From: CAYWJT01 sp964458655
GTDB lineage: Bacteria; Acidobacteriota; Aminicenantia; Aminicenantales; Saccharicenantaceae
Length of the DNA stretch: 17,495 nt
Direction: 5' to 3'
NCBI GenBank assembly: GCA_964458655.1
Contig: CAYWJT010000057.1
Span: 1-17,495, forward strand
The notes under the pieces were generated by a model. The model worked only from the letters and a program-made list of their open reading frames with translations. It ran no database searches and was not told the DNA's origin. Every line of letters begins with the position of its first letter. Position 1 is the first letter of the stretch. This document shows positions 1-7,049 of the stretch, piece after piece. The translations under genes were made by a program, and so were the position numbers.

Positions 1-97
1 TGACCCTCCGCCAAGTCGCCTGCGCCATCCCCGTCTTGCCCTGGGGGAATAAGGAACGGCTCGGCTCCCTGCTTCGGGTCCGGGCTTTTTGTCCCCG

Positions 98-126
98 TTG
101 TCTTGCGCGGGCCGACCTGTTAAGAT
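98..126 (+). promoter_or_regulatory. Housekeeping promoter of the inositol monophosphatase gene, probably giving a leaderless mRNA
   Basis: A -35 element TTGTCT lies at 98-103 and a -10 element TAAGAT at 121-126, separated by 17 bp. TG at 118-119 forms an extended -10. The ATG at 134 begins only seven bases after the -10, so transcription would be expected to start at or within a base or two of the initiator codon. There is no Shine-Dalgarno-like sequence in the seven bases between. The same arrangement (TTGACN, 17 bp, TANNNT) is seen upstream of several other genes here. The boundary of the upstream gene, if any, cannot be seen in bases 1-97. Confidence 0.6.
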
Positions 127-133
127 AGCTCCG

Positions 134-937
134 ATGAGCGAGTACGACCATGCCCTGGAGCTGGCCGAGGCGGCCGCCCTCGAGGCAGGCCGCCTGTTGA
201 GGGACAACCTGGACTCCCGGGCGGAAGCCTTGCACAAGGGGGAGGTGGACCTCGTCACCCGCTTCGACCGCGCTTCCCAGGAGATCCTGGTCGGCCGCAT
301 AGGGGAGGCCTTCCCGCATCACGGCATACTGGCTGAGGAGGGTTTCTCGCGGCCAGCCCGCTCGGACTTCCGCTGGATAATCGACCCCCTCGACGGGACG
401 ACCAATTACGCACACACGCTGCCCATCTTCGCCGTATCAGTGGCGCTCGAGCACAGGGGCCGCGTCGCGGCCGGCGTCGTCCATGACCCGATGAGGCGGG
501 AGACCTTCCGGGCCGTCGCCGGCGGAGGCGCGACCCTCAACGGCGCCCCCATCTCGGTCTCACGCGTCGGGGAGCTCGACCAGAGCCTGCTTTCCACCGG
601 CTTCCCCTACGACGTCCGGGCTTCCCTCTGCAACAACCTGGACCACTGGGCCAATTTCCTCGTCCGGGCCCAGGCCGTCCGGCGCTGCGGCTCGGCGGCC
701 CTCGACCTGTGTTATGTCGCCTGCGGCAGGTTCGACGGTTTCTGGGAGCTCAAGCTCAAGCCGTGGGACGTGGCCGCCGGGGCCCTGATAGTCGTCGAGG
801 CGGGCGGCCGGGTGAGCGACCTTGCCGGCGGGACATTTGTCCACGACGGCTGGGAAACCGTGGCCTCCAACGGCCTCATCCATGAGGCCATGATCGAGGT
901 CCTCCGGCTCGGCTGTCCCCCGGAAAGGCGGGTCTGA
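134..937 (+). CDS. suhB: Inositol monophosphatase family protein (SuhB-like)
   Basis: A 267-residue magnesium-dependent phosphatase of the IMPase fold; the family hydrolyses myo-inositol 1-phosphate and related sugar phosphates in the cytosol. Visible family motifs, numbered from ATG 134, are the metal-binding acidic pair E68-E69 (AEEG), the core motif DPLDGTTNY (84-92, with metal ligands D84 and D87), RRCGSAALDL (183-192) and the C-terminal WDVAAG motif (211-216, ligand D212). The length is typical of the family. A TTG at 89 would add 15 residues. I prefer ATG 134 because the family N-terminus begins there and the promoter -10 element lies between the two codons, so an mRNA from that promoter could not include TTG 89. 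The stop overlaps the start of the next gene by one base (TGATG), which suggests translational coupling. The substrate, and any SuhB-like role in rRNA transcription, cannot be read from the sequence. Confidence 0.92.
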   Translation: MSEYDHALELAEAAALEAGRLLRDNLDSRAEALHKGEVDLVTRFDRASQEILVGRIGEAFPHHGILAEEGFSRPARSDFRWIIDPLDGTTNYAHTLPIFAVSVALEHRGRVAAGVVHDPMRRETFRAVAGGGATLNGAPISVSRVGELDQSLLSTGFPYDVRASLCNNLDHWANFLVRAQAVRRCGSAALDLCYVACGRFDGFWELKLKPWDVAAGALIVVEAGGRVSDLAGGTFVHDGWETVASNGLIHEAMIEVLRLGCPPERRV

Positions 938-1464
938 TGGCGCGCCCTGAAATGCTCCGGCCGCTCCGCGTCGGACTCCGCGTCCTGCTCGTCCTCTTTG
1001 CGCTGTCGCTGCCGGGGCCGAAGGCCAGGCCGGACGCAGCTTGCGCCGAGGTCTTGGTCAAGCAGATGAAGGTGCCGGCTGACCAGGGATGGGCGGACAC
1101 CGGCATCGACGTCGTCCAGGGCGAAGCCTTCCTGTTCAGGGCGACGGGCGAGATAACCCTCCAGAGAGGCAACCCGGCCGCCGGCTGCGGCCCCGATGGC
1201 CTCGAGATGGTCATATCCCAGCAGCCCATCCCCTCCAAGAACACGGGCGCCCTGATCGGCCGCGTCGTCCAGCTCATCGCGGTCCGGAAGGACGAGGAGA
1301 CCGACGAGGAAGTCCGCGATGAGATAATAGAGTATTTTTACATCGGGAAGGAAAGCCGGGCCTACATGCCGCTCAAAGGGCGGCTCTTTCTCGGCGTCAA
1401 CGAGAACGTCTTCGCCGACAACGGCGGCGAGTTCCAGGTGGAAATCTTCCGCGTCAGGGATTGA
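937..1464 (+). CDS. Secreted PA-IL (LecA)-like galactose-binding protein
   Basis: This 175-residue protein has a basic N-terminus, a hydrophobic segment at about residues 13-27 and a small-residue stretch before EVLV near residue 38, consistent with a Sec signal peptide and export. The mature part resembles the PA-IL lectin fold. It has VPADQGWADTGIDV (47-60) near the start and a hydrophobic strand with GEI at 71-73. An LIGR motif is at 106-109, and a C-terminal block GRLFLGVNENVFADNGGEF runs from 148 to 166. In LecA the corresponding C-terminal loop supplies calcium and sugar ligands (Asp, Asn, Asn); here N155, E156, D161 and N162 could serve, but that mapping is inference. An acidic insertion (about 119-130) interrupts the middle. 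The start ATG overlaps the phosphatase stop. It converges on accC with only 22 bp between stops and no clear terminator. The fold assignment is moderately sure; sugar specificity is unknown. Confidence 0.65.
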   Translation: MARPEMLRPLRVGLRVLLVLFALSLPGPKARPDAACAEVLVKQMKVPADQGWADTGIDVVQGEAFLFRATGEITLQRGNPAAGCGPDGLEMVISQQPIPSKNTGALIGRVVQLIAVRKDEETDEEVRDEIIEYFYIGKESRAYMPLKGRLFLGVNENVFADNGGEFQVEIFRVRD

Positions 1465-1486
1465 ACGCCGAAACTCGGCCCCGGCC

Positions 1487-2860
1487 TCAGGCCGCGGCCG
1501 GCAGCTCTTCGCCCTCGCCCGCTTTTTCCGCCAGGAAAGACTCCATGAACTGAGTGTTGTAATCGCCTTTCAGGAAGTCGTCGTTGGCGAGTATCTTGAG
1601 GTGAAGCGGGATGTTGGTCTTGATGCCGACGATTGTGGTGGTCTCCAGGGCTGCCCGCATTTTCTTGATGGCGACCTCCCGCTTCGGGGCGAAGACGATG
1701 ACCTTGGCGATCAGGGAATCGTAATCCGAGGGGACGGTCCAGCCGGCGTAGGCCGCGGAATCGACCCTGATGCCTTCCCCGCCGGGAAAAACGAGGAAGC
1801 TTATCTTGCCCGGCGAGGGGACGAAGGTGTGCGGGTCCTCGGCGTTGATGCGGCACTCGATGCTGTGGCCGCGCATGACCGGGTCCCCGGGCAGGTCGAG
1901 TTTCTCCCCGGCCGCGATCTTGATCTGGGTCTTGACCAGGTTTATCCCGTAGACCATCTCGGTGATGGGGTGTTCCACCTGGATCCTGGCGTTGGCCTCC
2001 ATGAAGTAGAAGCGGCGCCGGTCGTCCACCAGGAACTCGAAGGTGCCCAGGCTGCGGTAGCCCACTTCGGCGGCCGCCTTTTCCACTTCTTTGACCATCC
2101 TTTTCCGGGTGCGATCGTCGATGAAAGGCGAGGGCGTCTCCTCGATCAGCTTCTGGTATTTCCGCTGGACCGAGCACTCCCTTTCCCCCAGGGCGACGAC
2201 GTTGCCCTTCATGTCGGCCACGACCTGGATCTCGATGTGCCTGGCGCCGCTCACGTATTTCTCTATGTAGAGGGACGGGTCGTTGAAGGCCGCCTTGGCC
2301 TCGTTCTGGGCGATGGGGAACTGGTCCTCGAGGTGCGAGGCCGAGTTGCAGATGCGCATGCCCTTGCCGCCGCCCCCGGCCGCGGCCTTGATTATGACGG
2401 GGAAGCCGATCTTGGAAGCAACCTTCTTGGCCTCGGCCAGGTCGGTCAGCACTGTGTCGCTGCCGGGCAGGATGGGCAGGCCGGCCTTCTTCATGGCCTG
2501 CCGGGCCTTGTTCTTGTCGCCCATGAGCCTGATGACGGCCGGCGGGGGCCCGATGAACTTGAGGCCGTGGGCCTCGCAGACCTCGGCGAACTTGGGGTTC
2601 TCGGCGAGAAAGCCGTAGCCCGGGTGGACGGCGTCGGCGCCCGTGATCTCCGCGGCGCTCAGGATGTTGGCCAGGTTCAGGTAGCTGTCGGAGGCCTTGG
2701 CCGGGCCGATGCAGACCCGCTCGTCGGCAAGCAGCGCGTGGAGCGACTGACGGTCGGCCTCGGAATAGACGGCGACTGTCTTTATGCCCAGCTCCTTGGC
2801 CGACCTTATGACGCGGAGCGCGATCTCACCGCGGTTGGCGATTAGGATCTTCGAGATCAT
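1487..2860 (-). CDS. accC: Biotin carboxylase subunit of acetyl-CoA carboxylase
   Basis: A 457-residue ATP-grasp enzyme that carboxylates the biotin on BCCP using bicarbonate and ATP, the first half-reaction of fatty-acid synthesis. The N-terminal domain starts ISKILIANRGEIALRVIRS. VHPGYGFLAEN is at 79-89, K116 follows GD in MGDKNKA, and the ATP lid has K158 or K159 followed by a glycine loop (AAGGGGKGMR, 160-169). The active-site region has GERECSVQRKYQK (225-237). The metal- and bicarbonate-binding block is FMEANARIQVEHP (286-298), with E288, N290, R292 and the QVEH element at 294-297. Residues 289 and 291, Met and Thr in the Escherichia coli enzyme, are both Ala here. The length is normal. 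The gene starts 8 bp after the accB stop and shares its promoter, so the two subunits should be made together. Carboxyltransferase genes (accA, accD) are not in the window. Confidence 0.97.
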   Translation of the reverse strand: MISKILIANRGEIALRVIRSAKELGIKTVAVYSEADRQSLHALLADERVCIGPAKASDSYLNLANILSAAEITGADAVHPGYGFLAENPKFAEVCEAHGLKFIGPPPAVIRLMGDKNKARQAMKKAGLPILPGSDTVLTDLAEAKKVASKIGFPVIIKAAAGGGGKGMRICNSASHLEDQFPIAQNEAKAAFNDPSLYIEKYVSGARHIEIQVVADMKGNVVALGERECSVQRKYQKLIEETPSPFIDDRTRKRMVKEVEKAAAEVGYRSLGTFEFLVDDRRRFYFMEANARIQVEHPITEMVYGINLVKTQIKIAAGEKLDLPGDPVMRGHSIECRINAEDPHTFVPSPGKISFLVFPGGEGIRVDSAAYAGWTVPSDYDSLIAKVIVFAPKREVAIKKMRAALETTTIVGIKTNIPLHLKILANDDFLKGDYNTQFMESFLAEKAGEGEELPAAA

Positions 2861-2868
2861 CGCCTGAC

Positions 2869-3396
2869 CTAGCTTCCCGTTTCGACGGCGAACAGCCGCT
2901 GGCCGAACTCCACCGGCCTGGCGTTATCGACCAGGATCTCGACGACCGTGCCGTCGACATCGGCCTCGATCTCGTTCATCAGCTTCATGGCCTCGATGAT
3001 GCACAGGGTCTGGCCCTTCCTGACCGTATCGCCGATATCCACGAAGGGCGGCGAGGTGGGGCTCGGCGCCCGGTAGAAGGTGCCGACCATCGGGGATGTC
3101 ACGTAATGGATGTTGTCGGCCGGTGCCGGCTGAATGTCCGCGGCCGGGCCGGGGTTCGGGACCGGGCCCGGGTTGGGCTGGGACTGGCCGTTGGCCGCCG
3201 GCGCCTGGATAAGCGGCACGGCCGCCTGCGACACGTTCCTGGTCAGTTTGATCTTGAAGTCCTCGACTTCGAGCTCGAAGTGGGACAGGTTCTTCTCCTC
3301 GAGCAGGCCGATGAGCTTCCTGATCTCGTCGTAATCTATCTTTTCGCTCATCAGGCCCTTAGGTTTCTCTTCCGGGGCTTTGGCTTTTTCGCTCAT
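2869..3396 (-). CDS. accB: Biotin carboxyl carrier protein of acetyl-CoA carboxylase (BCCP)
   Basis: This 175-residue carrier has a charged N-terminal region, a Pro/Ala/Asn-rich flexible linker (about 58-97, with NPGP occurring twice) and a C-terminal biotinyl domain. The biotinylation motif is EAMKLMN with acceptor K138. The thumb-bearing lead-in SPMVGTFYRAPSP (101-113) is typical of bacterial BCCP. Two starts are possible. ATG 3396 lies about 20 bases below the mapped promoter start and has a GGGAAAGAAG Shine-Dalgarno. The internal Met16 (codon at 3351) repeats the MSEK tetrapeptide, begins nearer the usual BCCP N-terminus and has AAGG upstream. I use the first; the 15-residue extension may be optional. 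It is the first gene of an accBC operon. Confidence 0.95.
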   Translation of the reverse strand: MSEKAKAPEEKPKGLMSEKIDYDEIRKLIGLLEEKNLSHFELEVEDFKIKLTRNVSQAAVPLIQAPAANGQSQPNPGPVPNPGPAADIQPAPADNIHYVTSPMVGTFYRAPSPTSPPFVDIGDTVRKGQTLCIIEAMKLMNEIEADVDGTVVEILVDNARPVEFGQRLFAVETGS

Positions 3397-3422
3397 GGTC
3401 TTCTTTCCCTGAAAATACCCTT

Positions 3423-3451
3423 ACCTTAGCGGGAAGGGGGCCAAATGTCAA
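3423..3451 (-). promoter_or_regulatory. accBC promoter
   Basis: Reading the minus strand, the -35 is TTGACA (plus coordinates 3446-3451), the spacer is 17 bp, and the -10 is TAAGGT (3423-3428). The predicted transcript start is near 3416, giving a leader of about 20 nt that holds the accB Shine-Dalgarno. The promoter is back to back with the ffh promoter, with 22 bp between the two -35 boxes. Confidence 0.7.
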
Positions 3452-3473
3452 GCCGTTTCCCGCTGCCGTCGGG

Positions 3474-3502
3474 TTGACTCTGCCGCCGCCGCCACATAAG
3501 AT
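3474..3502 (+). promoter_or_regulatory. ffh promoter
   Basis: TTGACT at 3474-3479 and TAAGAT at 3497-3502 are separated by 17 bp. The predicted start lies near 3509, only about 12 bases before the ffh ATG. The leader would then be barely longer than the ribosome-binding site GGGGAAGG (3507-3514). It diverges from the accBC promoter. Confidence 0.7.
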
Positions 3503-3520
3503 GGTCGGGGAAGGCCGAAC

Positions 3521-4846
3521 ATGTTCGAACAACTGACCGCCCGGCTCGAGCAGATGATGAAATTCCTGCGCGGCGAGGCCCGGGTGAACGAGAAAAACCT
3601 GACCGAAGCCCTGAAAATGCTCCGGCTGGCTCTGCTCGAGGCCGACGTCAATTACAAAGTGGTCAAGGACCTCGAGGCCCGGGTCCGGGAGAAAGCCCTC
3701 GGCGCCGAGGTCCTGGAAAGCCTTTCTCCCGGCCAGCAGGTCATCAAAGTACTCAGGGACGAGTTGACCGCGGTGCTCGGCGGCGCGGGCAGGGGCCTGG
3801 CCTTTGCGGCCGTCCCCCCTTCGATTTTCATGCTGGTCGGGCTTCAGGGGAGCGGCAAGACCACGACCTGCGGCAAACTGGCCCTCTGGGCCAAGGGCCG
3901 TGGCAGGAGCCCCCTCCTTGTGTCGTTCGACATCAAGAGGCCGGCCGCCCAGGAGCAGCTCAGAACGATAGCCGGGTCGCTCGGACTGGCCTTCTACGAA
4001 ATGACCGCCGACCGCTTGGCCTTCCCCGAAACGGCCCTCCGGGAGCTCGTCGCCCACGCCAAAGGCCGAGGCTATGACCCTCTTATCGTGGACACGGCCG
4101 GCCGCCTGCACATAGACGACGAGCTCATGGAGGAGCTCCGGCTGGCCCGTGAGGTCTTGGAGCCGCACGAGGTGGTCTATGTCGCGGACGCCATGACCGG
4201 TCAGGACGCGGTGCGCAGCGCCCAGGCTTTCAGCGAGCGGATAGGGCTGACGGCCGTCATCCTGACCAAGCTCGACGGCGATACCCGGGGAGGGGCGGCC
4301 CTTTCGATAGCGGCCGTAACCGGCAAGCCCATCAAGTTCATCGGGGTCGGCGAAAAGATGGACAAGCTGGAGCCTTTCCATCCGGACCGCATGGCCTCGC
4401 GTATCCTGGGCCTGGGCGACATGCTGTCCCTCATCGAGAAGGCCGAGCAGGCGGCCGACCGGGAAGAGGCCGAGGAGCTGGCCGCCAGGCTGAAAAGGCA
4501 GGAATTCACCCTTGAGGATTTCAGGAACCAGCTCACCCGCCTGAAGAAGATGGGTTCCTTGGCCGACCTTCTCGGCCACCTGCCCCGGACCGGGCCGTTC
4601 AAATCCCTGGCCGGGATGGAGGTCGACGAGCGCCGGCTGAGGCGTTTCGCGGCCATCATCGACTCCATGACCCCCGAGGAAAGGCGGGACCCGCGCCTGC
4701 TCGACGGCAGCCGCCGCCGCCGGATCGCCCGGGGCAGCGGCCGGACCGTCCAGGAGGTCAACGAGCTCGTCAAGAGCTTCCTGGAGATGCAAAGGATGAT
4801 GAGAAAAGGCCCCTGGGAGAAGCTGGCCTCCGGGAAAACGGGCTGA
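3521..4846 (+). CDS. ffh: Signal recognition particle GTPase Ffh (SRP54)
   Basis: This 441-residue protein binds signal sequences and 4.5S RNA and docks with FtsY to target proteins co-translationally to the inner membrane. An N-terminal helical bundle (about 1-95) precedes the GTPase domain. The P-loop is GLQGSGKTT (107-115), followed by KRPAAQEQL (139-147), DTAGR (191-195), a TKLDGDTRGG block (249-258) and GVGEK (275-279). The methionine-rich M domain (about 320-441) carries the RNA- and signal-binding region, with GSLADLLGHLP, MTPEERRDP, SRRRRIARGSG and a Met-rich end. The GTPase motifs are intact. It is a little shorter than the E. coli protein and lacks a long Gly/Met tail. ATG 3521 has GGGGAAGG upstream. 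rpsP follows 86 bp later with its own promoter, and ffh next to rpsP is a common bacterial arrangement. Confidence 0.97.
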   Translation: MFEQLTARLEQMMKFLRGEARVNEKNLTEALKMLRLALLEADVNYKVVKDLEARVREKALGAEVLESLSPGQQVIKVLRDELTAVLGGAGRGLAFAAVPPSIFMLVGLQGSGKTTTCGKLALWAKGRGRSPLLVSFDIKRPAAQEQLRTIAGSLGLAFYEMTADRLAFPETALRELVAHAKGRGYDPLIVDTAGRLHIDDELMEELRLAREVLEPHEVVYVADAMTGQDAVRSAQAFSERIGLTAVILTKLDGDTRGGAALSIAAVTGKPIKFIGVGEKMDKLEPFHPDRMASRILGLGDMLSLIEKAEQAADREEAEELAARLKRQEFTLEDFRNQLTRLKKMGSLADLLGHLPRTGPFKSLAGMEVDERRLRRFAAIIDSMTPEERRDPRLLDGSRRRRIARGSGRTVQEVNELVKSFLEMQRMMRKGPWEKLASGKTG

Positions 4847-4865
4847 ACCCGGGCCCGGAAAGCTG

Positions 4866-4894
4866 TTGACTTGGGGGTCGAATTCCGCTATCAT
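4866..4894 (+). promoter_or_regulatory. Promoter of the rpsP-khpA-rimM-trmD-rplS-rnhB-TPR operon
   Basis: TTGACT at 4866-4871 and TATCAT at 4889-4894 lie 17 bp apart in the short ffh-rpsP gap. The predicted start near 4901 leaves about 31 nt of leader before the rpsP ATG. Read-through from ffh is also possible because no terminator is visible in the 86-bp gap. Confidence 0.7.
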
Positions 4895-4932
4895 TTTCAG
4901 GCACTTTACTTTAGAACGGAAGTGGAAACACC

Positions 4933-5199
4933 ATGCTAACCATGAGATTGATGCGTTTCGGGGCCAAGAAGAAGCCCCACTACCGTATCATAGTCATCGA
5001 ATCGAGCCGGCAGACGCGCAGCCGGGCCCTCGATACCGTGGGGTATTATTCGCCCACCGAGGAGCCGGAAAAGTTCAAGATCGACCAGGCCAAGGTCAAA
5101 CAGTGGCTTTCGAGAGGCGTCAGGCCTTCGAGAACCGTTCAAGCCCTATTGAATAAGGTCTCTTCACCTGCAATACCCACTCAGGCTACTAAAACTTAA
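4933..5199 (+). CDS. rpsP: 30S ribosomal protein S16
   Basis: This 88-residue small-subunit protein takes part in 30S assembly. The S16 signature is clear: MRLMRFGAKKKPHYRIIVIE near the N-terminus, then SRQTRSRALDTVGYYSP and a KVKQWLSRGVRPSRTVQALL helix that matches the family's KxWLxxGAxPTxTVxxLL. ATG 4933 has GGAAG ten bases upstream; an in-frame ATG at 4942 would shorten the protein by three residues. It is the first gene of the translation operon. Confidence 0.96.
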   Translation: MLTMRLMRFGAKKKPHYRIIVIESSRQTRSRALDTVGYYSPTEEPEKFKIDQAKVKQWLSRGVRPSRTVQALLNKVSSPAIPTQATKT

Positions 5200-5210
5200 A
5201 GGAGGTCACT

Positions 5211-5447
5211 GTGAAAGAGCTGGTGGAATTGATCGCGAAAGCGCTCGTGGACAACCCGGACAAGGTGCAGGTCGCGCAACTCGAGGGAGAGCAGACCACC
5301 ATCCTGGAGCTCAAGGTCGCCCCTGAAGATCTCGGCAAGGTGATCGGGAAGCAGGGACGGACGGCCAGGGCCATCCGGATCATCCTCGGCGCCGCCGGGA
5401 TGAAGCTCAAGAGGAGATTCAACCTGGAGATCATTGAGAAAGGTTGA
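5211..5447 (+). CDS. khpA: KH-domain RNA-binding protein KhpA
   Basis: A 78-residue single-KH-domain protein of the KhpA/YlqC family, which binds RNA and in Firmicutes partners with KhpB to affect cell elongation and division. The RNA-binding loop is GKVIGKQGRTARAI (about 42-55, with GKQG as the GxxG). It is preceded by a conserved start (MKELVELIAKALVDNPDKV) and followed by a strand-rich end. The GTG start at 5211 is fixed by a near-perfect Shine-Dalgarno AAAGGAGGTCA at 5198-5208, the strongest in the operon. It sits between rpsP and rimM, its classic position. Its end overlaps rimM by 14 bases. Confidence 0.92.
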   Translation: MKELVELIAKALVDNPDKVQVAQLEGEQTTILELKVAPEDLGKVIGKQGRTARAIRIILGAAGMKLKRRFNLEIIEKG

Positions 5448-5964
5448 CCTCGTTACCTTAGGCAGGGTCCTCAGAAGCGACGGGAAGGAGGGGGGCCTTA
5501 AGTTAAGGCTGTATCACGAGGGAGAGCTTCCCGGGTTCGCTTGTTGCAGGCTCTATCTCCAGAAAGGCGGCGTCAGGGAGGAATTCGAGGTCGAGTCGCT
5601 GGACCTCAGGCGGGGCCGCGGCTTCCTCAAGCTCAAGGGCGTGGACAGCCTGGACCGCGCCGACGCTTATGTCGGCTGGGAGGTCCTGGCCGGGAGCGAA
5701 TGCTTCGGACCGCTCCCTGAGGGCAGGTTCTACGAGTTCGAACTCCTCGGCTGCCGCGTGGTCACGGCCGGCGGCAGGGAACTCGGCGAGGTGGCAGCGA
5801 TTCAGCCTACCGCCGGGGACCCGCTGCTCGTCGTCAGCCCGGGCGCCGGAGAGAAGGAGTTTTACATACCCTTCGTCGACGCCATCTGCGTCCGGGTCGA
5901 CAGGGAGAAAGGCGAGATAACGGTCGACCCGCCAGAGGGGCTGCTGGAGCTCGATGAGGTTTGA
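5434..5964 (+). CDS. rimM: Ribosome maturation factor RimM
   Basis: This 176-residue 16S rRNA-processing factor binds S19 in the 30S head during assembly. The N-terminal RimM domain (about 5-90) contains VTLGRVLRSDGKEGGLKLRLY and the later SLDRADAYVGWEVLA, which match the family's GxxxGxxG(E/L)xK and A(E/D)xLxGxxL patterns. The C-terminal PRC-barrel (about 95-172) has FYEFELLGCRVVT, GDPLLVV and FYIPFVDAICVRVD. The start is TTG at 5434, inside the end of khpA (14-base overlap), with GGAG five bases upstream at 5426-5429. No internal ATG would keep the N-terminal domain, so the TTG start is needed. It overlaps trmD by 11 bases. Confidence 0.93.
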   Translation: MRKVDLVTLGRVLRSDGKEGGLKLRLYHEGELPGFACCRLYLQKGGVREEFEVESLDLRRGRGFLKLKGVDSLDRADAYVGWEVLAGSECFGPLPEGRFYEFELLGCRVVTAGGRELGEVAAIQPTAGDPLLVVSPGAGEKEFYIPFVDAICVRVDREKGEITVDPPEGLLELDEV

Positions 5965-6691
5965 CATCATTACGATCTTCCCGGAGATGTTCTCCGGGAT
6001 GTTCGACGGAGGCATAATCGGCCGGGCCCGGGAAAAGGGTCTGGTCGAGGTCGTGGTTCACGACCTCAGGGATTTCACCGAGGACAGGCACAGACAGGTC
6101 GACGACAGGCCTTACGGAGGACAGGAAGGCATGGTGCTCAAGGCGGAACCGATCTTCAAGGCGGTGGAGTCCGTCCGCGCCGGCGAGGGCGCCCGCGTCT
6201 ACCTGCTCTCCCCCCAGGGGACCCGGTTCGACTCCGCCCTGGCCTCCGAGCTTGCCGCCGGCACGCAGGTCATCCTGATCTGCGGCCGCTACGAAGGCGT
6301 CGACGAGAGGGTGGTCGAGCACCTGGTCGACGGAGAGATCTCCATCGGCGACTACGTCCTCTCGGGCGGTGAAGCGGCCGCCTGCGTGGTCATCGAGGCC
6401 GCGGCCCGCTTCGTGCCCGGCGTCGTCGGCAAGGAGGAATCGGTCAGGCACGATTCCTTCTTCGACGGCCTGCTGGATTTCCCCCACTACACCCGGCCCC
6501 GCAACTTCAGGGGGCTCGAGGTGCCTGAGGTGCTCTTTACGGGCGACCACGCCAAGATCGCGCGCTGGCGCCGCAAAAAGGCCCTGGAAAAGACCCTGGA
6601 CCGGCGTCCGGACCTTCTGGACGGCCGTGAACTCTCCCCGGAAGACCGCGATCTTCTGGCGGAAATCTTAGAAGAAAGGAAGAAGAAATGA
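5954..6691 (+). CDS. trmD: tRNA (guanine-N1-)-methyltransferase TrmD
   Basis: This 245-residue SPOUT enzyme methylates G37 of tRNAs using S-adenosylmethionine and prevents +1 frameshifting. Visible motifs are the N-terminal MRFDIITIFPEMF, the DDRPYGGQEGMV loop (50-61; most family members read DDxPYGGGxGM), and the knotted AdoMet-binding segments LLSPQGTRF (84-92), LICGRYEGVDERV (108-120) and EISIGDYVLSGGE (128-140). The catalytic aspartate lies in ESVRHDSF (D167). TRPRNFRGLEVPEVL (180-194) precedes the helical C-terminal domain that reads the tRNA. The length is normal. It starts inside rimM, and its stop overlaps the rplS start by four bases (ATGA). Confidence 0.96.
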   Translation: MRFDIITIFPEMFSGMFDGGIIGRAREKGLVEVVVHDLRDFTEDRHRQVDDRPYGGQEGMVLKAEPIFKAVESVRAGEGARVYLLSPQGTRFDSALASELAAGTQVILICGRYEGVDERVVEHLVDGEISIGDYVLSGGEAAACVVIEAAARFVPGVVGKEESVRHDSFFDGLLDFPHYTRPRNFRGLEVPEVLFTGDHAKIARWRRKKALEKTLDRRPDLLDGRELSPEDRDLLAEILEERKKK

Positions 6692-7032
6692 GCCTTGTTG
6701 ACCTGGTGGAGAATAAACATCTGAAACAGGATATCGAACCTTTCAACGTCGGCGACACGGTCAAGGTGCACGTCGTCATCAAGGAAGGCGACAAGGAACG
6801 CATCCAGGTCTTCCGCGGCGACGTCATCGGCATGAGGGGCTCCTCGACCAGGGCCACCTTCCGTGTCCGCAAGGTCTCCTTCGGCGTGGGCGTGGAAAGG
6901 GTCTTCCCCCTCCATTCCCGGATGATAAGGAAGATCGAGGTCGTCAGGAAAGGCCGGGTCCGCCGGGCCAAGCTCTACTACCTGCGCGACCTCAAGGGCA
7001 AGGCGGCCCGACTGAAGGAAGAGCAGAAATAA
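6688..7032 (+). CDS. rplS: 50S ribosomal protein L19
   Basis: This 114-residue large-subunit protein sits at the 30S-50S interface. The hallmarks are FNVGDTVKVHVVIKEGDKERIQVFRGDVI (about 19-47), RGSSTRATFRVRKVSFGVGVERVFPLHS and the basic end RRAKLYYLRDLKGKAARLKE. The ATG overlaps the trmD stop as ATGA and is preceded by the purine-rich GAAAGGAAGAAG, so it is translationally coupled. Confidence 0.96.
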   Translation: MSLVDLVENKHLKQDIEPFNVGDTVKVHVVIKEGDKERIQVFRGDVIGMRGSSTRATFRVRKVSFGVGVERVFPLHSRMIRKIEVVRKGRVRRAKLYYLRDLKGKAARLKEEQK

Positions 7033-7049
7033 GGCGAGCCGGGCTTCCC

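Noticed and set aside
1601..2845. A 414-codon open frame on the plus strand across accC
   Set aside because: It is antisense to a fully conserved biotin carboxylase; its composition is that of a shadow frame.
3359..4894. A 511-codon open frame on the minus strand across ffh
   Set aside because: It is a mirror frame of ffh, overlaps the accB start and the divergent promoters, and has no recognisable domain.
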